Positions 24,198 to 32,214 of a stretch of DNA of 33,755 bases are shown here, piece after piece. Source of the DNA: an uncultured beta proteobacterium (GTDB lineage: Bacteria > Pseudomonadota > Gammaproteobacteria > Burkholderiales > Burkholderiaceae_C). Location of the stretch: NCBI GenBank assembly GCA_903930255.1, contig CAIYYA010000083.1, positions 1-33,755 on the forward strand. Reading direction: 5' to 3'. Each line of letters opens with the position of its first letter. Position 1 is the stretch's first letter. The notes beneath the pieces were generated by a model. That model had not been told where the DNA came from, ran no database searches, and was given only the letters and a program-made list of their open reading frames with translations. The position numbers and the translations under genes are program-made.

Positions 24198-27100
24198 ATG
24201 ACCAACTACCCTAAAAAACTAGCCGCCTGGTTGCACGATCCGGCTGAAAAACAACTGGTCTTGCTGCGTGACCCGGTGGGCCACGAGGGTGGCAGCGTGG
24301 TCGAAGTTGGCAAGGCCATTGGTCTGCCAACCCGAGCGGCCATGCGCAAGAAAAACGGCCAATGGCTGGAACTCGATTACGACAAGCTCCAACAAGACAA
24401 ATCCGTTCACACGGCAGATTGCCTGGCCGCTGCTGCCGACCGGCCCAACTGGCCACGCGCTGACGATGTCGGCAAATACCCCAAATTTGAAGGCGTCAAG
24501 TTCACCCGCGAGGCCGAGTTGATTCATCCCCTCTCAGGCGAGCGCCTCAAACTCGCCGCGCTGGATCTGAGCATTGGCCTGGAGCAAATCAAATCTGTCA
24601 GCCAAGACCATTTCACTGATCTCATTCAAGAAAACGACCCCGACCTGCGCAAAACCTTTCTGGCCTTTTGGCGCTTTGGCCCCGAGGCTGGTCAACACGC
24701 CAGCGACCTGGGCGTGCTGTGGCCGATGCTGCCGGCCGACTCGCGCACACCCGACCACAGCATCTGGTCGCATGTCGATACCGTGTCTGCCATTCACACC
24801 GCTTTGATGGGTGACGAAAACGGCCCCGACCAGCCAGCCTTGTTGGTGATGAGCTTTGGCCCGGTGCAAGGTTTTATCGGCCAGGCGCGCTCCACGTCAG
24901 ATTTGTGGGCCGGCTCGCACCTGCTGTCCAGCCTGGTGTTTGAGGCCATGAAGCCCATCATCAGCCAGTTGGGGCCAGATGTAATGGTGTTCCCGGCGCT
25001 GCGTGGCGTGCCGGTGGTGGATCAGTGGCTGATGGAAACGTGCGGCTCTGCGTTCACCCAGTTGTTTGACGATATTGACTCAGAACTCCTGAGTGACCGC
25101 ACCGACACCAACCCGCTGTTTGCCGCCAGCCTGCCCAACAAGTTTATGGCAATTGTTCCGTCAAAAAAGGCTGCAGCCCTTGCTGAACGTGCTGTTGCAG
25201 CTATCAGAAATGCAGCAAAGCAATGGACTTTAGAGGCTGCCCAGCGCGCCTTTGATGCGGCTGGTGTGAGCATGACTGAAGTGACCCGCGAGCAAATCAA
25301 GGCGCAACTCAAAGGATTCCCTGAATGCTATTGGGCCGCAGCCACCTGGCCCACCGATAGCCAGGACGTGACCACTGCGGCGGCCCAATTGCACACCGCG
25401 CTGGATGCCATACACCCCGATCTGAAAAAGCAAGGCGTGTTTCAGGATGCCACCTGGAAAGTGCTGACCAAAGAACTCAAGCTCGATGGCCTGAAGTTTT
25501 GGACCCCCAACACCGGAATACTTTACCCCGCCGTTTATGAACTGGCCGAGCGGGCTTTGGGTGCCGCCAAAGCCACCCGGCCCTTTGATGCTGTGTTGGA
25601 AGAAGGCCATCGCTGCACCCTGACCGGTGAGGCCGAATGGCTGACCGATGACCGCGCGTTGTTGGGGCTGAACCGCCGTGACCGCGAAGCCAAAAGCGTT
25701 TGGGGCAAGTTGGCCAAAAAACAAAAATCCTGGGTCAAGCCCGGTGAACATTTGAGCGCCATCGCCACCCTCAAACGTCTCTGGCCCACAATGTTTGCCG
25801 AGCGCGTCAGCCGCTTGACCGGGGGCAACGTGCGCCGCTTTGTTGTCAGCACACACGCGCTGGCCTTGTCCACCACGCTGGAAAAGCTGGTTGACCCAGC
25901 CCACCCCATGACCACCGCGCAGCGCGCAGCCTTGCAAGTGCTGGCCGCCAGCGCCCAAGACTTTGACACGGTGACTCTGCCGAAAGCCCTGCTACGCAAG
26001 CTGCACAAGCGTGACCAGCTATCACAAGCAGAGCAAGACACCTTGCGCAAACTGCCTGCCATGCTCGAAGATGCCACTGACGACAGCCCCGAGAGCGCAC
26101 ACCGACAACACACTATCACTCAATTGCTGGGCGACAACCGCCCCGAGACCTATTACGCCCTGATCCTGATGGACGGCGACCGCATGGGCGGCTGGCTGGC
26201 GGGCAATGAAGACGACTACAAACTCACCTATCGCGACACCTGGCACAGCAAGGTGTTGTCTGAGATGGACATGTACGAGCGCCGTGACCCGCAGCTTAAA
26301 AGCTACTTGGCCACCAAACGCCCGGTGTCGCCCGGCCGCCACGGAGCCATTTCGCAAGCGTTCAACGACTTTTCGACCCGGCTGGCGCGCCATGTGGTGG
26401 AGGAATGCTGCAAAGGCAAGCTGCTCTACGCCGGCGGTGACGACGTGCTGGCGCTGGTGGCGGTGGATGATTTGTTTGACTGCATGCAGTTGCTGCGCCT
26501 GGCCTACAGCGGCATTGCACCCGATGACAGCATGGGCCTGGACGAACGCATCGGCGCGCTGCGCCCCGGTGGCAGCAGAAATCAGCGCCAACTGTTGCTG
26601 GCCAACGGTTTTGGCCTTTTGGGTGGCCGCCTGATGACGCTCATGGGTCACAAGGCCACGGCTTCGATGGGTGCGGTGGTGGCGCACCACAGCGCCCCGC
26701 TTGGCATGGTGTTGCGCGAGCTGCGCGCCGCAGAGAGCCGCGCCAAAAACACCGTGCATGGCCTAAGTTCCAATGGCGACGACATCAACCGCGATGCCTT
26801 TTGCCTGCGTGTGCTCAAACGTGGCGGCGGCGAGGTCAACGTCACCAGCCCGTGGTGGCCGGTAGCGGCTGACCAACAACCCGACACCTCACAAAGTGCT
26901 TTGGCACTGATGAAAGAGTTGGCCACCAAACTGGCCGAAACCGACTTTTCGCGCGGCGCGATTTACCGGGCACAGTTGTGGTTTGAAGGTTTGACGGACG
27001 ATGCCAAAGATGCCAAAAACACCGCTTGGCGTGACCAGATGACCTCATCTCTGGCACACCAGTTCAAACGCCAACAAGGTGACGAAGCATTGGCCAGGCG

Positions 27101-27263
27101 CGTGGTCAACTTTGTCTGCGACGTGATGAAACCGCTCCACCCAAAAACCGCGATCGACAACTTTTTAGTCACCAGCGAATTTTTTGCTCGCGAGGCACGC
27201 GCCTTCAGGCCAGACAAGGCTGCCGAGCGTAATGCGCCAGAGTCAACCGGAGTTGCCGCATGA
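24198..27263 (+). CDS. cas10: Type III-B CRISPR Cas10 (Cmr2), cyclic oligoadenylate synthetase subunit
   Basis: Cas10 is the large subunit of the Cmr complex; on target RNA binding its Palm domains make cyclic oligoadenylate from ATP. The 1021-aa protein shows LHDPAEKQ at the N-terminus (His13-Asp14, where the HD nuclease domain begins) and the Cmr2 hallmark FGPVQGFIGQAR at 220-231. It also has DGDRMGGW at 659-666 and the catalytic Palm motif GGDD at 746-749 (LLYAGGDDVLAL), all intact, so signalling should be active. The usual zinc-binding cysteines are reduced (RCTLTGEAEW only), and the HD nuclease may be weak because only the HD dipeptide is obvious. Two AT-richer segments (about 25151-25212 and 25982-26033) resemble the dispersed repeat. 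The stop overlaps the cmr3 ATG by four bases. Confidence 0.95.
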   Translation: MTNYPKKLAAWLHDPAEKQLVLLRDPVGHEGGSVVEVGKAIGLPTRAAMRKKNGQWLELDYDKLQQDKSVHTADCLAAAADRPNWPRADDVGKYPKFEGVKFTREAELIHPLSGERLKLAALDLSIGLEQIKSVSQDHFTDLIQENDPDLRKTFLAFWRFGPEAGQHASDLGVLWPMLPADSRTPDHSIWSHVDTVSAIHTALMGDENGPDQPALLVMSFGPVQGFIGQARSTSDLWAGSHLLSSLVFEAMKPIISQLGPDVMVFPALRGVPVVDQWLMETCGSAFTQLFDDIDSELLSDRTDTNPLFAASLPNKFMAIVPSKKAAALAERAVAAIRNAAKQWTLEAAQRAFDAAGVSMTEVTREQIKAQLKGFPECYWAAATWPTDSQDVTTAAAQLHTALDAIHPDLKKQGVFQDATWKVLTKELKLDGLKFWTPNTGILYPAVYELAERALGAAKATRPFDAVLEEGHRCTLTGEAEWLTDDRALLGLNRRDREAKSVWGKLAKKQKSWVKPGEHLSAIATLKRLWPTMFAERVSRLTGGNVRRFVVSTHALALSTTLEKLVDPAHPMTTAQRAALQVLAASAQDFDTVTLPKALLRKLHKRDQLSQAEQDTLRKLPAMLEDATDDSPESAHRQHTITQLLGDNRPETYYALILMDGDRMGGWLAGNEDDYKLTYRDTWHSKVLSEMDMYERRDPQLKSYLATKRPVSPGRHGAISQAFNDFSTRLARHVVEECCKGKLLYAGGDDVLALVAVDDLFDCMQLLRLAYSGIAPDDSMGLDERIGALRPGGSRNQRQLLLANGFGLLGGRLMTLMGHKATASMGAVVAHHSAPLGMVLRELRAAESRAKNTVHGLSSNGDDINRDAFCLRVLKRGGGEVNVTSPWWPVAADQQPDTSQSALALMKELATKLAETDFSRGAIYRAQLWFEGLTDDAKDAKNTAWRDQMTSSLAHQFKRQQGDEALARRVVNFVCDVMKPLHPKTAIDNFLVTSEFFAREARAFRPDKAAERNAPESTGVAA
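25151..25212 (-). repeat. Possible dispersed-repeat segment inside cas10
   Basis: On the minus strand this reads CTGATAGCTGC, then GCACGTTCAGCAAGGGCTGCAGCC and TTTTTTGACGG, following the block order of the element in the Nudix gene. The encoded segment (KKAAALAERAVAAIRNAAKQ) uses AT-richer codons, including a rare AGA, than its surroundings. A second, weaker match lies at about 25982-26033. As ordinary Cmr2 helices can look like this, the call is tentative. Confidence 0.35.
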
Positions 27264-28444
27264 GCACCACCACTTATTACTATGTGCGCCCCACCGACAG
27301 CCTGTTTGTGCGCGGCAACCTGGCTTTTGGCGACAGTGGCGAGCACGGCAGCAGCCAGATGCCGCCGCCCCCCTCGCTGTTTGCCGGGGCTTTTCGCTCG
27401 GCTTTGTTGGGCCAGGACGCAAAGCACCTGAGCAGTTTTCTGAGCCAAGGTCGCTGTAGCGATGCCGCGCTGGCGCAGTGCCTGGGCACGCCAGATGCAC
27501 CGGGCGATTTCCGCATCGCTTGGCTGTCGCTGGCCGGTGAACCGGACAAAGGTGCCACGCCTGAGCCCATTTCGCCACTTCCGGCTGACCTGTTGATGTT
27601 GGGCAAGCACTTTGCCAAACTGGAACCGCGTGACGTTCAAACCGGCGTGCAGTCAGCGGGCGACTTGCCGCTGCGCGCCACTTTGGTTTCAGCTAAACAA
27701 GAAAAACCCAAAGGCGGCATCTATCTGCACAGCAAAGGCTTTAGCCAACATTTGCAAGGTCAACTGCCTGAGCAAAGCCACCGAATCGAAAGCCACCACC
27801 TGTTCGTTCGTGACCCGCGCTTGGGCATTGGCTTTAATGCCGACGCCCATACCGCCGAAGAAGGCCAGATTTACACCACCGAGGGTTTTGCTTTCAGCCC
27901 AAAGAGTGATGAAGCCACTGCACCATTTGTCAGCACCGGTTTTCTGGTGGGACTTCAAGGCGTGGCTGAGCTGATGCCCTTGGAAGGCGAATTGCGCTTG
28001 GGTGGTGACGGCCGCAGCGCGCACTACCGGCGGGTCAATTTCAGCGCCCCAGTGGTCAGCAAAGTGCTGGGAAAAAACAACCGTTTTCGCCTGATCCTGC
28101 AAACCCCGGCCCTTTTCAGTCAAGGCTGGCTGCCCGAGGGTGTCACCCAGCAAGACGACGGCAGTTACCGTTTGCAAGGCGACGGCTTTAGCGCCCGACT
28201 GGCATGCGCTGCACTGGGTCGGCGTGAAACCGTCAGCGGCTGGGATTTGTACCACTGGATGCCCAAGCCAGCACAAACCGCCGTGCCCGCTGGCAGTGTC
28301 TATTGGTTTGACGAATTTGCCGGTGATGCTGGCAAGCTTGCCGCATGGGTTGAACAAGGCCTGTGGCCGCACAATCCAGACCCGTTACACAGAAGTCGCC
28401 GCGCCGAAGGATTTAACTGCGCCCTGTTGGGTGCCTGGCATTGA
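27260..28444 (+). CDS. cmr3: Type III-B CRISPR protein Cmr3
   Basis: Cmr3 is the Cas5-like RAMP that caps the 5' tag of the crRNA and contacts Cas10. The 394-aa product has the Cmr3 N-terminus (YYVRPTDSLFVRGNLAFGDSGEHGSSQMPPPPSLFAGAFRSALL, residues ~6-49). Later it carries a conserved GFSQHLQGQL...HHLFVRDPRLGIGFNADAHTAEEGQIYTTEGF block, in which LGIGFN and the EGQIYT strand form the crRNA-tag pocket, and a Gly-rich C-terminal part. ATG overlaps the cas10 TGA (ATGA at 27260-27263). The 12-mer GGCAAGCTTGCC also occurs inside this gene at 28331-28342, encoding GKLA. A 75-base gap with a GC hairpin separates it from cmr4. Confidence 0.93.
   Translation: MSTTTYYYVRPTDSLFVRGNLAFGDSGEHGSSQMPPPPSLFAGAFRSALLGQDAKHLSSFLSQGRCSDAALAQCLGTPDAPGDFRIAWLSLAGEPDKGATPEPISPLPADLLMLGKHFAKLEPRDVQTGVQSAGDLPLRATLVSAKQEKPKGGIYLHSKGFSQHLQGQLPEQSHRIESHHLFVRDPRLGIGFNADAHTAEEGQIYTTEGFAFSPKSDEATAPFVSTGFLVGLQGVAELMPLEGELRLGGDGRSAHYRRVNFSAPVVSKVLGKNNRFRLILQTPALFSQGWLPEGVTQQDDGSYRLQGDGFSARLACAALGRRETVSGWDLYHWMPKPAQTAVPAGSVYWFDEFAGDAGKLAAWVEQGLWPHNPDPLHRSRRAEGFNCALLGAWH
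28331..28342. promoter_or_regulatory. Third copy of palindrome GGCAAGCTTGCC, inside cmr3
   Basis: The 12-mer seen at the CARF gene start and before cmr1 recurs here with the same flanks (TGGCAAGCTTGCCGCA) about 100 bases before the cmr3 stop and 190 bases before the cmr4 start. Three copies within 8.4 kb and none that I found in the core part of the window is unexpected for a 12-mer. It may be an intragenic binding site or a chance codon run (Ala-Gly-Lys-Leu-Ala). Confidence 0.4.
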
Positions 28445-28461
28445 ATAAGCCCCCATCCAAA

Positions 28462-28483
28462 CCTTCCCCCAAAGGCGGGAAGG
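28462..28483 (+). other. GC-rich hairpin between cmr3 and cmr4
   Basis: CCTTCCC at 28462-28468 can pair with GGGAAGG at 28477-28483 across an 8-base loop. It is not followed by a T run, so it is not a classical Rho-independent terminator. It sits in the only sizeable gap (75 bases) of an otherwise coupled operon, so it may stabilise an mRNA end or tune cmr4-cmr6 expression relative to cmr1-cmr3. cmr4 has its own ribosome-binding site (AGGAG) just downstream. Confidence 0.5.
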
Positions 28484-28519
28484 AGCAAGCAACCAAATTA
28501 CCAAAAGTCAGGAGCCCCC

Positions 28520-29494
28520 ATGTTTGAAGCCACCCAAGTCGTTTTTTATTACGCCGTCAGCCCCGTTCATATGGGCGCGGGCAGTGCCATCGGGGCCATT
28601 GACAGTCCCATTCAGCGCGAAGTCCACACGCAGCACCCCATGTTTGCCGGCAGCGGCCTCAAGGGTGCGTTACGCCACCACTTCAACCGAGCCTGGGCAC
28701 GTGCCGAGGGCGACAGCAGCAAGCCCCACAGCCTGATCAGCCGCATTTTTGGGCCGGACACCAGCGCCTCAGACTTTGCCGGAGCATTGTCTTTAAGCGA
28801 TGCCCAACTGGTGGCCCTGCCGGTGCGCTCGCTCAAAGGCGGCTTTGCGTATGTCACCAGCCCGTTGGCTCTGGCGCGCTTGCAGCGGCTGGCACAACAA
28901 AGCCATCTTCCGTGTGACTGGAGCGTGCCGACTGTGGCTGAGAACAAGGCGCTGGCCGCCAGCCCAACACTGCTGGGGCAGCGCCCAGGAGCTGCTGCCA
29001 ACGCAATAGCCGACCAATTGGTGCTGGAGGCTTTTGAATTCGCCACCACAGTCGATTCCAAGTTGCAAGCAATAGCCAAATGGATAGCAGACTACGCAAT
29101 GCCCACAAGCGCCAGCGCCTTTTTTACCAACAAGTTTAAAACCGATCTGGTGCTGTTGAACGACACCGACTTTGCCCACTTTGCGCGCCACGCCATGGTG
29201 GTCGAGCCGCATGTCTGCATTGATGATGCGTCTGGCACAGCCAAAGACGGTGGCCTGTTTTATGTGGAAAACCTGCCGCCCGAGACCCTGATGGTTGGGC
29301 TGGCGCAGGCCAGCATTGAGCGTTTCAAGAAAGAGAAGAAACCGGAAAACACGATGAATGCCGCTGAAATTCTGACGCATGTGTTTGTCGGCCAAAGTGC
29401 TACACAGCCCGGCATCAGTGGCAAACTATTGCAAATCGGTGGCGATGCCAGCACCGGACGCGGCCTGGTGCTGGTGCAAACAGTTCAGTCTTGA
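28520..29494 (+). CDS. cmr4: Type III-B CRISPR RAMP protein Cmr4 (target RNA cleaving backbone subunit)
   Basis: Cmr4 is the Cas7-like backbone subunit, present in several copies, that cleaves target RNA at 6-nt intervals. The 324-aa protein starts with VVFYYAVSPVHMGAGSAIGAIDSPIQREVHTQHPMFAGSGLKGALRHHF. Asp28 in the IDSPIQRE loop is the catalytic residue, and FAGSGLKGALR is the RAMP Gly/Lys segment. The C-terminus GGDASTGRGLVLV is the usual Gly-rich loop. The start ATG 28520 follows CAGGAGCCCCC. A segment around 29078-29135 (WIADYAMPTSASAFF) resembles the dispersed repeat at DNA level. The start of cmr5 lies about 11 bases after the stop. Confidence 0.95.
   Translation: MFEATQVVFYYAVSPVHMGAGSAIGAIDSPIQREVHTQHPMFAGSGLKGALRHHFNRAWARAEGDSSKPHSLISRIFGPDTSASDFAGALSLSDAQLVALPVRSLKGGFAYVTSPLALARLQRLAQQSHLPCDWSVPTVAENKALAASPTLLGQRPGAAANAIADQLVLEAFEFATTVDSKLQAIAKWIADYAMPTSASAFFTNKFKTDLVLLNDTDFAHFARHAMVVEPHVCIDDASGTAKDGGLFYVENLPPETLMVGLAQASIERFKKEKKPENTMNAAEILTHVFVGQSATQPGISGKLLQIGGDASTGRGLVLVQTVQS
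29078..29135 (+). repeat. Possible dispersed-repeat segment inside cmr4
   Basis: GGATAGCAGACTACGCAATGCC, then CACAAGCGCCAGCGCC and TTTTTTACC follow the ATAGC / ACGC / CAAGC / GGCC-TTT block order of the element in the Nudix and Cad1 genes. The encoded WIADYAMP stretch also occurs in normal form in Cmr4 proteins, so this may be only partial resemblance. Low confidence. Confidence 0.3.
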
Positions 29495-29505
29495 AGGACA
29501 CCATC

Positions 29506-29892
29506 ATGACCCAAACACTTGACCAACAACGCGCCACACTGGCCTGGCAGTACGCCACGGCGGGCATGACCCAGCACGGCAAAGAATACAAAGGCCTGGC
29601 CAAAGGCGCGCCGGCGCTCATCATGAACAGCGGGCTGATGCCGACACTGGAGTTTTACGCTGGCAAAGGTGCCGCCGCACAGCAGTTGCTTGACCACCTG
29701 ATTTGTGGCATGACACAGCGATTGACAGCTCAAAAGCTGACGGCTGGTCAAGGCAACCGGCTGTTTCCTGAATTCATGAAAATGCTGCAAGGATGTGAAT
29801 CGCGCGACTACATGCGCTACACCGACGAGGCGCTGGAGCAGCTCAAGTGGATTCGGCAGTTTGTGGATGCAGTTAACGCAATAGAGGCCTGA
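29506..29892 (+). CDS. cmr5: Type III-B CRISPR small subunit Cmr5
   Basis: Cmr5 is the small helical subunit that stacks along the Cmr4 filament and helps hold the target RNA. The 128-aa protein matches the family: TLDQQRATLAWQYA near the N-terminus, KEYKGLAKGAPALIMNSGLMPTLEFYAGKG in the middle (residues ~28-57), and a C-terminal helix with RYTDEALEQLKWIRQFVDAV. ATG 29506 has GAAGGA at the right distance. The in-frame TTG at 29491 would overlap the cmr4 stop and is less likely. It ends 2 bases before the cmr6 ATG. Confidence 0.93.
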   Translation: MTQTLDQQRATLAWQYATAGMTQHGKEYKGLAKGAPALIMNSGLMPTLEFYAGKGAAAQQLLDHLICGMTQRLTAQKLTAGQGNRLFPEFMKMLQGCESRDYMRYTDEALEQLKWIRQFVDAVNAIEA

Positions 29893-29894
29893 TC

Positions 29895-31073
29895 ATGGCA
29901 CTGCCGCAACGCATCGCAGCCATTCCCGGTTACATCTCAAAGGACTTGAAAGATGCCGCGCCGGGCCATCGGTTTCAACTCTATCTGGAACACTGGCAAG
30001 GATTCAATGGAAATCCATTCGAACCCTACAAAAAATCACGTCCCCAAGGCAAAGACGAGCGCGCCATTTTCGACCGTGAATGTGCCGGTGTGCTCAAAGA
30101 CCTGTGCCCTTTGCCGATGTCAAGTGTTGAGGCATTGAAAGGAATACGCACCCGCCAGCAAGCCCTGATCGCCCACTACGGCCCTAACGCCTACCGCATC
30201 AGCACTGCGTCAACCGCACCTTTTGCCACTGGCCTGGGCAACGAGCACCCGATTGAAAATGGGTTTGCATTCCTCACGCCCTACGGACTGCCGTATCTGG
30301 CGGGCAGCGGAGTCAAAGGCATTTTGCGCAGGTCGATGCAAGAGTTGCAAGATGACGGCGAAGTCGGCTTCACCGATGAAGCCATCAATGCCCTTTTTGG
30401 CCCCGAAACCGTGAACCAACCCGAAGATGCCCAACGCGGCGCGCTGGACTTCTGGGATGTGTTTCCCCAGCCCGCTGGCAACAAACTGGTGGTTGAGATC
30501 ATGACCCCGCACTTTGGCAAGTATTACCAAGGCACTGAACCCCCGCATGACTCCGGCGCACCCATTCCAGTCAGCTTTCTGGCTGTTCCCGCCAAATCAC
30601 AATTTGATTTCCATGTGGTCTGCCAGCCCAGCCGCCTGACCGCAGCGCTGCAAGACCAATGGCGAGCCTTGCTCGATCGTGCCTTCCAGCACGCTTTTGA
30701 GTGGGTGGGTTTTGGTGCCAAGACCTCAGTGGGCTATGGCGCGATGGCTGCAACTGCTGCTGTATCCGCTAGCTCACCAGCCCACACACAAGGCGCAGAC
30801 CGGACGGTGCCGATTGCAGCAGAAAGCAACTCAAAGCTCCAAACCTGGCCCACTGCCAAGCTCACCCTGAACCCCAGCACTGGCGAAGTTACCGCCAGCT
30901 ATGAGGGCAAATCCACAACTGCCCTGAGGAACCTACAGGCCAACGAACTTCGCGCAGCCCTTGGCGACGAACGTGCCAACAGACTCAAAAAGAACAAGGA
31001 ACTCAAAGGCGTATCTGTCGATGTTGAACCCTTGGGCAACGCGTTGATGATCAAGCGACTGACACCCTCATGA
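29895..31073 (+). CDS. cmr6: Type III-B CRISPR RAMP protein Cmr6
   Basis: Cmr6 is a Cas7-like RAMP near the 3' end of the crRNA in the Cmr complex. The 392-aa protein shows GLGNEHPIENGFAFLTPYGLPYLAGSGVKGILRRSMQE (residues ~113-150), the RAMP core with its PYLAGSGVKG helix start, and a Gly-rich WVGFGAKTSVGYGAM loop around 268-283. Beyond this is a ~105-residue extension: an Ala/Ser/Thr-rich linker and then WPTAKLTLNPSTGEVTASYEG...KLNALMIKRL-like strands, which looks like a separate beta-rich domain. Similar C-terminal extensions occur in other proteobacterial Cmr6. The TGA overlaps the ATG of the next gene by four bases, so the unknown gene is made with the complex. Confidence 0.93.
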   Translation: MALPQRIAAIPGYISKDLKDAAPGHRFQLYLEHWQGFNGNPFEPYKKSRPQGKDERAIFDRECAGVLKDLCPLPMSSVEALKGIRTRQQALIAHYGPNAYRISTASTAPFATGLGNEHPIENGFAFLTPYGLPYLAGSGVKGILRRSMQELQDDGEVGFTDEAINALFGPETVNQPEDAQRGALDFWDVFPQPAGNKLVVEIMTPHFGKYYQGTEPPHDSGAPIPVSFLAVPAKSQFDFHVVCQPSRLTAALQDQWRALLDRAFQHAFEWVGFGAKTSVGYGAMAATAAVSASSPAHTQGADRTVPIAAESNSKLQTWPTAKLTLNPSTGEVTASYEGKSTTALRNLQANELRAALGDERANRLKKNKELKGVSVDVEPLGNALMIKRLTPS

Positions 31074-31570
31074 GCCCCCTCAAACCACCCGTTGCAGTTA
31101 ATTTACAGGACTTGGACGCGCAAGAGTTACTCGAATGGCGGGACCTGCAAAACGCCCAAATCGATAGCATGATGCACGTCTGGGACAACCCTGAAGATGA
31201 ACGCTGGAATGACATTGCGTTGGATAGCGCAAAACCCTCGCCACTCCACCCCTACGTCGAGCCCTACCCCCACCTCACCGACCCCCAGCTCGACCTGTAC
31301 GACCGCATGAGCGAGATCAGTGAAGAGGGCTTTTGTGCGGGCTGGATTGTGGATAACGAATACGCCATCTGGGATGCCATCACGCTGGGCAACCCGTCCC
31401 CAAGTTACCGTGCGATCAACCCCAGACTGCTGCGGCGCTGCCAACAGCTCTCTGTCGAGATCGGTGGCTGGATGTGTTGGACTCTCGATGGCCCGCAGTT
31501 TGTCCCTATGGCGCAGTGGCTGGCGATGGTCACAGCGCGGATTGAGCTGACCGCTGCCCCCAAATTGTGA
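31070..31570 (+). CDS. Unrecognised 166-aa protein in the Cmr operon
   Basis: I do not recognise a family. The protein is acidic and Trp/Asp/Pro rich: ELLEWRDLQNAQIDSMMHVWDNPEDERWNDIALD near the N-terminus, YPHLTDPQLDLYDRMSEISEEGFCAGWIVDNEYAIWDAI in the middle (residues ~67-104), and RLLRRCQQLSVEIGGWMCWTLDGPQFVPMAQWLAM near the C-terminus. There is no signal peptide, membrane helix or obvious catalytic motif. Its start overlaps the cmr6 stop and its stop overlaps the Nudix start (ATGA both times), so it is tied to the CRISPR effector genes. It could be an ancillary effector, an inhibitor or partner of the Nudix/Cad1 pair, or an anti-toxin-like protector; there is no evidence to choose among these. 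Confidence 0.75.
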   Translation: MSPLKPPVAVNLQDLDAQELLEWRDLQNAQIDSMMHVWDNPEDERWNDIALDSAKPSPLHPYVEPYPHLTDPQLDLYDRMSEISEEGFCAGWIVDNEYAIWDAITLGNPSPSYRAINPRLLRRCQQLSVEIGGWMCWTLDGPQFVPMAQWLAMVTARIELTAAPKL

Positions 31571-32214
31571 TGCCCCACATCCTCACCCTGCCTCGCACGC
31601 AAGCCCCAACGCTGCCTTTGCAAGGTTGCTGGCCAGCCCAAAACCTGGACTTTTTGCAACACGCGCAATGGCAAGACCGCGCGCAGGCCGAGCACAACGA
31701 AGCCTGGCTGCAACCCATCACCTACCTGCTGCTGCGCAACGCCGCTGGCCACCTCTGGTGCTACCAGCGCACGGGTGGCGATGCGCGGCTGGACGGGCGC
31801 TGCAGTTGTGGTGTCGGCGGCCATGTCGATCTGGCAGATGCAGAACCACCTTTTGACAACAATACTTTTGATAGCATGTCACGCACGTCAGACAAGCCTT
31901 ACAGGCCAATTTCACCCCTAAATTCGCAAGCAACTCTGCGCCGTGCCCTGCTGCGTGAGCTGTCCGAAGAGTTGGGCGCATCAGAGGCCGATTTGCGTGA
32001 CCTGCGTTTTCAGGGGTTGATTTATGAGGGCTTGACTGCTGTGGGCAGGGTGCATCTGGGCTTGCTGTTTACCGCGCAATGGCGGCCAGACTTACCTCCG
32101 CAACCCGTCGCTGGCGAGGCCCTGCTGGCCTTAAGTTTTCGCCCTGCCAGCGCCATTGTCCATAACGATCAATTTGAGCTGTGGAGCAGGCTGGCTGCGC
32201 AGTCATTGCTATGA
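31567..32214 (+). CDS. CRISPR-associated Nudix hydrolase
   Basis: Nudix enzymes hydrolyse nucleoside diphosphates linked to another group, including (d)NTPs. In this 215-aa protein the Nudix box is split: CGVGGHVDLADAE at residues 80-92 and RALLRELSEELGA at 125-137. The usual spacing from the first Gly to RELxEELG is about 14 residues, whereas here an extra ~30 Ser/Asn/Pro-rich residues intervene (~94-120). The acidic metal-binding residues REL-SEELG are intact, so it should still fold and act. The insert DNA matches the dispersed repeat (31866-31926). The gene is coupled to the unknown gene before and to cad1 after by ATGA overlaps. Given a neighbour expected to make ITP, hydrolysis of inosine nucleotides is one plausible role; others are a cyclic-oligoadenylate or repair activity. 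Confidence 0.88.
   Translation: MMPHILTLPRTQAPTLPLQGCWPAQNLDFLQHAQWQDRAQAEHNEAWLQPITYLLLRNAAGHLWCYQRTGGDARLDGRCSCGVGGHVDLADAEPPFDNNTFDSMSRTSDKPYRPISPLNSQATLRRALLRELSEELGASEADLRDLRFQGLIYEGLTAVGRVHLGLLFTAQWRPDLPPQPVAGEALLALSFRPASAIVHNDQFELWSRLAAQSLL
31866..31926 (+). repeat. In-frame dispersed repeat inside the Nudix box
   Basis: TTTTGATAGCATGTCACGCA, then CGTCAGACAAGCCTTACAGGC and CAATTTCACCCCTAAATTC form the clearest coding copy of the element, alignable by eye to the intergenic copy at 12823-12886 and to the copy in the cad1 gene. It is 61 bases long, AT-richer than its surroundings, and its reading frame has no stop. It lengthens the loop between the two halves of the Nudix motif. Confidence 0.65.

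Noticed and set aside
26022-26759. A 245-codon minus-strand frame opposite cas10
   Set aside because: It overlaps the GGDD and DGDxMG coding region of Cas10; His/Gln/Ala-rich composition is typical of shadow frames.
29491-29505. TTG start for cmr5 overlapping the cmr4 stop
   Set aside because: ATG 29506 has GAAGGA at a suitable distance and gives the usual Cmr5 N-terminus; the TTG has no such support.
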